Positions 54,107-59,259 of a stretch of DNA of 59,259 nt are shown here, piece by piece. The stretch covers positions 1-59,259 of the forward strand of contig JAFUAA010000028.1 of the NCBI GenBank assembly GCA_017460915.1, given 5' to 3'. Positions within the stretch are counted from its first letter, which is position 1. Each line of letters starts with the position of its first letter. Source of the DNA: Bacteroidales bacterium. Its GTDB lineage: Bacteria; Bacteroidota; Bacteroidia; Bacteroidales; F082. Position numbers and translations under genes: made by a program. The notes under the pieces were generated by a model. The model saw nothing but the letters and a program-made list of their open reading frames with translations. It had not been told where the DNA came from and made no database searches.

Positions 54107-54589
54107 TCAGAAAACCTTACGCCAAACGTGACATTCCGGCGTTTCCTGCCGCTCGTCGAGGTAGTCCTGATGGTAATCCTCGGCGAGATAGAACGGCTTG
54201 GCCTCGCGGATTTGCGTGGCGGGATGGTAGCCCATCTGCATCAGTTCGCCAAACACCTTGATGGCCGTGTCGCGCTCCACCGTGTCGTTGAACCAAATGG
54301 CGGAAGGGTATTGCGTCCCGATGTCCACGCCTTGGCCGTCCACTTGCTCAAAGTCGTGGATTTCAAAGAAATAGCGTACCAAAGCTTCATAGGAAACCAG
54401 TTCGGGGTCGTATGCCACTTCGATGGTTTCCAAATGCCCCGTCGTGCCAGTTTTCACTTGCTTGTAGCTCGGGTTCTCGATTTCTCCGCCCATGAATCCG
54501 ACGGAGGTCTTCGTCACGCCTTTGAGCCGCTTGAAGTAATACTCCACGCCCCAAAAGCAACCTGCTGAAAAATAGGCTTTTGCTGTCAT
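54107..54589 (-). CDS. msrA: Peptide-methionine (S)-S-oxide reductase
   Basis: 160 residues. Repairs oxidised methionine. Catalytic GCFWG (Cys11), TGTTGHLETIEVAYDP and the HDFEQVDGQGVDIGTQYPSAIW loop are all present. Its ATG overlaps the stop of the thioredoxin-like gene by 4 bases. A rare clear Shine-Dalgarno sequence, AAGGAG, lies 5 bases before the ATG. Last gene of the C10 peptidase operon. Confidence 0.94.
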   Translation of the reverse strand: MTAKAYFSAGCFWGVEYYFKRLKGVTKTSVGFMGGEIENPSYKQVKTGTTGHLETIEVAYDPELVSYEALVRYFFEIHDFEQVDGQGVDIGTQYPSAIWFNDTVERDTAIKVFGELMQMGYHPATQIREAKPFYLAEDYHQDYLDERQETPECHVWRKVF

Positions 54590-55221
54590 GGTTTCTCCTT
54601 TCTCATCATTTCTATTCCTTGTCGAAGGGCTTCCTCGCGTCGTTCCGATTCCATAGAAAAGCACATGTGAATTTGTCTGACGATTTGCTTCTTGTCGATG
54701 AAAAACTTGGTCGGACTGCCCGCAAGATTCATCCGTAAGGCATCCTCTTGGTCGATAATGAAAATGTTCGGGTAATTGCCTTGAAGACTCTTGGCATAGT
54801 TCAGCACCTCGCCAGGTTCGGAATCTTCCGCATCTTCAATAAGGCACAGAATGTCAATATCTTCCAACTCTTCCTTCATGTTGTTGATGGCGATGTGGAA
54901 CTCCGTTTCGACTTCTTCCTTCCCAAACCCGCAATGCGTGTCGGCGAAAACTAGGATGGTCTCCCTCTTGAGCCATTTCTTAAGCCTAATAGCCTTTCCG
55001 TCAAGGTCTTTCACCTTGATGTCGGGGATTTCTTTTTCCATCGTGTTGTAGTACCACTCCGTTGTGATTTTTTGCTGCAACTCTTGACCTTCCTTTTCAG
55101 TGAGACTAGTAATGTCTTTATAATACTTCTCGTAATCCAAGGGGATGATGTAATTGTCTGTGTTTTTGCAAAATGCAAAAGACAGAAGAAGGACAACGAA
55201 AACAAAAGCGAATCTTTTCAT
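54586..55221 (-). CDS. Exported thioredoxin-like protein with a single active-site cysteine
   Basis: 211 residues. N-terminal hydrophobic export signal. A thioredoxin-like (AhpC/TSA or TlpA) order is visible: IPDIKVKDLDGKAIRLKKWLKRETILVFADTHCGFGKEE, with the catalytic position THCGFG, i.e. one Cys where CxxC is usual. A conserved-looking SPTKFFID (cis-Pro loop) follows near residue 170. Lies 6 bases after the C10 peptidase and overlaps msrA, so a link to methionine-sulfoxide repair or export-linked redox work is plausible. The single Cys argues against a classical disulfide reductase. Confidence 0.7.
   Translation of the reverse strand: MKRFAFVFVVLLLSFAFCKNTDNYIIPLDYEKYYKDITSLTEKEGQELQQKITTEWYYNTMEKEIPDIKVKDLDGKAIRLKKWLKRETILVFADTHCGFGKEEVETEFHIAINNMKEELEDIDILCLIEDAEDSEPGEVLNYAKSLQGNYPNIFIIDQEDALRMNLAGSPTKFFIDKKQIVRQIHMCFSMESERREEALRQGIEMMRKEKP
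54594..54600 (-). promoter_or_regulatory. Strong Shine-Dalgarno site of msrA
   Basis: AAGGAGA on the minus strand, 4 to 5 bases before the msrA ATG. It decides the start over a longer in-frame opening at 54664. Such sites are scarce in the other genes of this window. Confidence 0.6.
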
Positions 55222-55227
55222 GGTTTG

Positions 55228-57864
55228 TTAGTCTTTTACGACTTTGATAACGCGCTTCTCGTCTTTGTTATTGTCAAATATCAGGAAATAAACGCCACTT
55301 TCAAGGTCTTTAAGATCAATGGTTTGCGTGTTTTCGTCTTTCATCACCAATTGCCCCAAAAGGTTGCGGATTTCGAATGTGAAATCGCCTTCCGCGTCAA
55401 TGTGCAAAACATTTTTTGTAGGGTTGGGCCACACTTGGATGGATGGTTCAGCAGTTTCGTCGGTTCCCAAAAGGACATCAAGGGTCAAGCCGATGACACT
55501 GTCGCAGTCGTAGCCATTGAGCACGGCGGTGTAATAGCCAGGCTCGTTGAGTTCCCGGTCGAAAAACGAGTAAGGGAGGCTGCTTTCATAAAGCTGGTCC
55601 TCAATTGAGGTAAGCGAGGCGCAACTTTCGTAAGCACCGATTTCAATGTGGCCTTTCTGGACGCGCGGGTTGCCTGCAATGTCGGTGTCGCCCGCCCCAG
55701 TGGTGTTGGGCTTGCCTGCATTGAGGCAGATGCTGTTCGGTTGCAACGCCCAACTTTCGTTTTGGAAAACGGCGCCCGCACCCTCAGGTAGTTGGGCAAA
55801 ACGGACGAATACGCCTGGCTCTTCGCCATCGTTTTCCGCAGGCAGCGAAAGGTTGCCCGTGCCGTTGATGTCGCCTTGCACGGCGCAATACTCAAAATCG
55901 GCCAAGCCGCTGTTTTGGTTGGGCTGACCGTTGGCGATGTTTCCCCAAAGGATGCAGTTGTAGTATTTGTTGTGCGTCACTTCGTTGAAGATGGCACCGC
56001 TCGATTCGGTGGCGAGGTTCATCACGAAGTCGCAGTTGTAGGCCGTGACGCTGCCTCGGGCGTAAATGGCTGCGGCTTCCTTGCAGGTGTTGTTGCCAAA
56101 GACACAGTTGGCGAACGATGCGCTCGTATTATTATAAAGGTATAGTCCGCCGCCTTTGGCCGTGCCCGTGTTGTTGCTGATGATGCAGCCGTCGTAAGTC
56201 GCACCAAGGCGGTCGCAGATGCCGCCGCCCATCGCTGCGCTGTTGCCCGTGATGGTGCAACGAATCAGGTCGGATTGGGGTGCTGAACCGCCCGAGTTGA
56301 TGTAAACGCCGCCACCATACATCGTAGCTGCATTGTTGATGATGCGGCAGTTGACCAAAGTCCCGCAGTTGTTGAGGTAAGCGCCCGCGCCACTCCCGGC
56401 CGCACCGTTTTGCAGGGTAAAGCCGTCCCAGATGGCACCCAAATTGGCCTCGAAAGACGTCTCTTGGCACAATGCCCGGCGAAGGCCTTGGCCGTCGATG
56501 ATGGAGGCGTTGTTGACGAAATCGCGCTGCGAGAGGTCGTAGTCGGGGCCTTCGTCACCGTTGAAGCTGCCATAGACGCGGTTGTTTTCGGTGATGAAAT
56601 AGGCACTTTCTGACGCATCATCCTCACCATAATAGGTGCCTTTTTTCACCCACACGCGGATGTTGTTGCCGCTGGAAACACCCGAGGAGATGTTGAGCTT
56701 GTTGGTGGCGTTTTCCCACGAAGAGCCGTTACCGTCGCCATCGGGAGTGACATAAATGATGCCGTTTCCATCCGCTTGAATGTCATACGGATAGGCGTTG
56801 ACAATCGTTCCTTGCACGCGGTCGTAACCGTTCACATCGTAAATCGAGTAGTACCCGTTGCTGATGCCGCTCCAGCCGAAGTTGAAGTGGAAACGGTCGC
56901 TGTTGTCGTAGCCGTCGCAAACGAAGACGTGGCCGTTGCCATACTCGTCGCGGCCAGCGTAATACAGCGGGCGCGAGAGATCGAGTTCCGCTTTCAGCAG
57001 GGCAATCCATTCGTCGTCGGAGAAGTCGCCCTTGTTTTTGTAGGTGGCGTCGCAATAGCCGAAATAGCGCCGCATCGCGTTGGTGGCGCTGGTGGCCGCG
57101 GCTCCGCTGGAGCTTGGACCAAAGTCCATATTGACCGCCACGGCGCAGTGGTAGAGTAGGGTGGCCACAGCGTCGTTGGCGTCATAGAGCTGGTCGGGCA
57201 TCTCGTCCCAGCGGTAGGTGGTGGTGCCGAAGTTGGCGCTTTGCTCTCCGTAGTCGCTGTGGAAGTAGGAATGCATGCCCCAGCCTTGTTCGGGATAGCT
57301 CCAGTATTTCAGGACTTGGGCCAAGGCAGTGGCCACGCAGCCCGCAAAAGTGTGTCCGCAGGGGTCGCTAGCCTCAGGGCAATATTCATTGAAGTAGCAG
57401 TCTTGGTTCCATTTCGTGCTGACCAACGGCTCCACCGTTTGGGCATCCTTTGCGCCAAAAACGCCTTTCGAGGCTAAGTCCCATTCGCGTTGGATTTTCG
57501 CCTCGGGCTGGATGTGGTTGGCTTCGGCAAAGTCGATTATCTCGTCATAATGGGCTAACCACGAGGCGATATGCTCAGGCATATCCTCGGAAGCGACGAA
57601 ATTTCCTTCGTCGGAATAAGCCAAGATGGGAGGGAGGACAGTGTTGCCCGAGACGATGACAAAGCCTTGTTTGTCAACATTGTAAATGAAAATCTTGGAG
57701 GCCGAAACCAGTTCCAATTCCGCGTTTTGGAATTTCTGGTTGGCATTGACAAAAGCCAGTGCCACTTGTCGGGCTTGGCTGTCGCTGATTTGTTGCGCCG
57801 GTTGCGCAAAAGATTGGCCTAAAAAGGCGAAAAACGATAAAACGAGGAAAAACGGTTTTCTCAT
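55228..57864 (-). CDS. C10 family cysteine peptidase fused to a beta-helix, with T9SS sorting domain
   Basis: 878 residues. Signal peptide (1-20, SFAQ), an N-terminal Spi_PR-like propeptide (about 21-130), a streptopain (peptidase C10) domain with catalytic Cys176 in AGCVATALAQ and His312 in NGHVFVCDGY, and WSG at 331. Then a Gly/Asn-rich right-handed beta-helix (about 375-710; GGGVYINSGG, GGGLYLYNN, many N-rungs) of the choice-of-anchor Q kind. The C-terminus has a T9SS type A sorting domain (IQVWPNPTKNVLHID to the end). It is predicted to be secreted and to cut proteins at the cell surface. Start at MRKPFFL from the promoter at 57887. Confidence 0.88.
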   Translation of the reverse strand: MRKPFFLVLSFFAFLGQSFAQPAQQISDSQARQVALAFVNANQKFQNAELELVSASKIFIYNVDKQGFVIVSGNTVLPPILAYSDEGNFVASEDMPEHIASWLAHYDEIIDFAEANHIQPEAKIQREWDLASKGVFGAKDAQTVEPLVSTKWNQDCYFNEYCPEASDPCGHTFAGCVATALAQVLKYWSYPEQGWGMHSYFHSDYGEQSANFGTTTYRWDEMPDQLYDANDAVATLLYHCAVAVNMDFGPSSSGAAATSATNAMRRYFGYCDATYKNKGDFSDDEWIALLKAELDLSRPLYYAGRDEYGNGHVFVCDGYDNSDRFHFNFGWSGISNGYYSIYDVNGYDRVQGTIVNAYPYDIQADGNGIIYVTPDGDGNGSSWENATNKLNISSGVSSGNNIRVWVKKGTYYGEDDASESAYFITENNRVYGSFNGDEGPDYDLSQRDFVNNASIIDGQGLRRALCQETSFEANLGAIWDGFTLQNGAAGSGAGAYLNNCGTLVNCRIINNAATMYGGGVYINSGGSAPQSDLIRCTITGNSAAMGGGICDRLGATYDGCIISNNTGTAKGGGLYLYNNTSASFANCVFGNNTCKEAAAIYARGSVTAYNCDFVMNLATESSGAIFNEVTHNKYYNCILWGNIANGQPNQNSGLADFEYCAVQGDINGTGNLSLPAENDGEEPGVFVRFAQLPEGAGAVFQNESWALQPNSICLNAGKPNTTGAGDTDIAGNPRVQKGHIEIGAYESCASLTSIEDQLYESSLPYSFFDRELNEPGYYTAVLNGYDCDSVIGLTLDVLLGTDETAEPSIQVWPNPTKNVLHIDAEGDFTFEIRNLLGQLVMKDENTQTIDLKDLESGVYFLIFDNNKDEKRVIKVVKD

Positions 57865-57886
57865 ATTATTATAAAGAATTAGGTGG

Positions 57887-57894
57887 CAAAGATA
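57887..57894 (-). promoter_or_regulatory. -7 box of the C10 peptidase operon
   Basis: TATCTTTG on the minus strand, 22 bases before the ATG at 57864. Confidence 0.65.
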
Positions 57895-58038
57895 GGAAGT
57901 TGTCTTGGATAATGGAGAGATTTTTGTGTGAATTGAATGAAATGCAGTTTTTGGTGGCGGGGATTGAAATCGCCCGATGATGTAGGGCCGCCCTTTCAAG
58001 GCTTTCATAGAAGTGGATACCGCCTCAAACCAAAAGAA
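57895..58038. other. Gap between the peptidase promoter and the CRISPR array
   Basis: Contains an imperfect hairpin (GGGGATT and AATCGCCC, about 57957-57974) but no gene. In the direction of array transcription this is the downstream (trailer) side, so it is not the leader. Confidence 0.5.
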
Positions 58039-59259
58039 ATCTACAATAGTAGAAATTAAATGTGCCTCATAGAGCATACTGGGCAGGGTAGAACCAATCA
58101 AATCTACAATAGTAGAAATTAAATGTGCCTCATAGAGAGGATATGGTGAATCTTGGGTTTAATCATCTACAATAGTAGAAATTAAATGTGCCTCATAGAG
58201 CTCACCAAGACCATAGCCGCCTACTTTCAATCTACAATAGTAGAAATTAAATGTGCCTCATAGAGTCCGAAGCCTATGCTGTTCCAGCCGAAGATCTACA
58301 ATAGTAGAAATTAAATGTGCCTCATAGAGATGGGAAGAGGATGTCGGTCATTCCGCAATCTACAATAGTAGAAATTAAATGTGCCTCATAGAGTTCCGTC
58401 ACAATGAAAGAGATACCGACAATCTACAATAGTAGAAATTAAATGTGCCTCATAGAGAGAATGGCCGATACGAGAACCTTCGCCATCTACAATAGTAGAA
58501 ATTAAATGTGCCTCATAGAGACGCGCCCTACGTCTACGGTTGATGTCATCTACAATAGTAGAAATTAAATGTGCCTCATAGAGTTCAATCCTGCTCATAA
58601 CAGTAATCACATCTACAATAGTAGAAATTAAATGTGCCTCATAGAGGTCATCGGTTCCATACTCGCATGAGAATCTACAATAGTAGAAATTAAATGTGCC
58701 TCATAGAGACACGCAGGTTGGCGTTGAATTTCTTATCTACAATAGTAGAAATTAAATGTGCCTCATAGAGCTTTATGCGCCCTAACATTGCCTATGCATC
58801 TACAATAGTAGAAATTAAATGTGCCTCATAGAGTTGTCAAGCACCTCGTCCGCAATCAGAGGATCTACAATAGTAGAAATTAAATGTGCCTCATAGAGTT
58901 GAAAAACTTAACCCATGTTTAACACTTATCTACAATAGTAGAAATTAAATGTGCCTCATAGAGGAACCGATTCAACGCCGATGAAGCGGAATCTACAATA
59001 GTAGAAATTAAATGTGCCTCATAGAGTGGACGGCTCTTTACGAAGAATGTAAGAATCTACAATAGTAGAAATTTAATGTGCCTCATAGAGTTTTGAAACA
59101 AGATTTACCGTTTTACATCTACAATAGTAGAAATTAAATGTGCCTCATAGAGGAAGCCGAAGAATAACGGGTGCCAGGTTATCTACAATAGTAGAAATTA
59201 AATGTGCCTCATAGAGGTTGCTGAGGGACGGCTATCCTATGGAATCTACAATAGTAGAA
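58039..59259 (-). CRISPR. Type V-A (Cas12a-type) CRISPR array, 19 full repeats plus one cut by the window end
   Basis: Repeats of 36 bases start at 58039, 58102, 58165, 58230, 58294, 58358, 58422, 58485, 58548, 58611, 58673, 58735, 58798, 58863, 58928, 58991, 59055, 59117 and 59181, and a partial one at 59244. The plus-strand unit opens ATCTACAATAGTAGAAATTA and closes TGCCTCATAGAG. On the minus strand it ends in AATTTCTACTATTGTAGAT, the Cas12a crRNA handle, whose TCTAC/GTAGA stem with loop TATT is processed by Cas12a itself. So it is transcribed right to left. The leader and any cas genes are expected beyond 59259. The 19 spacers are 26 to 29 bases. All repeats are identical except the one at 59055, which has one A-to-T change at 59074. 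No spacer duplicates or matches inside this window were noticed. Confidence 0.97.

Noticed and set aside
57895-58038. Leader of the CRISPR array on the left side
   Set aside because: The Cas12a handle orientation shows transcription from right to left, so this is the trailer side.
58386-58610. Minus-strand open frame with repeated LYEAHLISTIVD
   Set aside because: It is the translation of CRISPR repeats and spacers.

Overview
The window looks like a chromosomal segment of a Bacteroidales bacterium (phylum Bacteroidota). Most promoters fit the Bacteroidota -7 box TAnnTTTG rather than sigma70 boxes. Shine-Dalgarno sites are almost absent (one exception precedes msrA). Several secreted proteins end in a type IX secretion (T9SS) sorting domain, and the folP-cdaA / DUF1599-DoxX / tpiA gene order is typical of the group. 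The species cannot be named from sequence reading alone.

Layout. 1-4.3 kb: a Fic protein, converging on a porin / YeiH-type exporter / small membrane protein operon with a 14-bp palindrome in its promoter. 4.3-9.1 kb: idi, a GxxExxY gene enclosed by perfect 18-bp inverted repeats, ychF, a lipoprotein/outer-membrane pair and a PrsW-type protease. 9.2-13.7 kb: guaA, a LysM/periplasmic-binding protein with a 16-residue tandem repeat, and a MORN-repeat lipoprotein. 13.8-16.9 kb: gdhA, then an AAA ATPase/Nudix pair. 16.9-27.6 kb: two large T9SS cargo proteins, a lipoprotein, a beta-barrel and a BatA-type protein, the last four apparently one operon. 27.6-32.9 kb: an AAA/DUF4143 ATPase behind tandem repeats, a topoisomerase IV/gyrase A subunit, and a lipoprotein whose 5' end lies in a palindromic repeat element. 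32.9-33.8 kb: no intact gene; it holds a multi-hairpin, RNA-like element abutting a broken rhuM-like gene. 33.8-41.9 kb: cdaA-folP diverging from DUF1599-DoxX, an ABC permease, an acyl-ACP thioesterase, a barrel protein, tpiA and prmA. 41.9-50.2 kb: a 1559-residue exported protein of unknown function, dnaN, a DUF6263-like protein and two small T9SS cargo paralogs. 50.5-57.9 kb: pckA, a surface-protein gene with two frameshifts, and a C10 peptidase / thioredoxin-like / msrA operon. 58.0 kb to the end: a type V-A (Cas12a-type) CRISPR array that runs off the window.

How it fits together. Core metabolism (guaA, gdhA, pckA, tpiA, folP, idi), replication (dnaN, topoisomerase A) and c-di-AMP synthesis (cdaA) are interleaved with envelope and secretion genes. 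The items most worth following are: (1) the four-way-junction RNA candidate at 33202-33380; (2) the GxxExxY gene between inverted repeats; (3) the Cas12a-type array, whose leader and any cas genes should lie just right of the window; (4) the twin frameshifts at 52.3-54.1 kb; and (5) the operator-like repeats before two ATPase genes.
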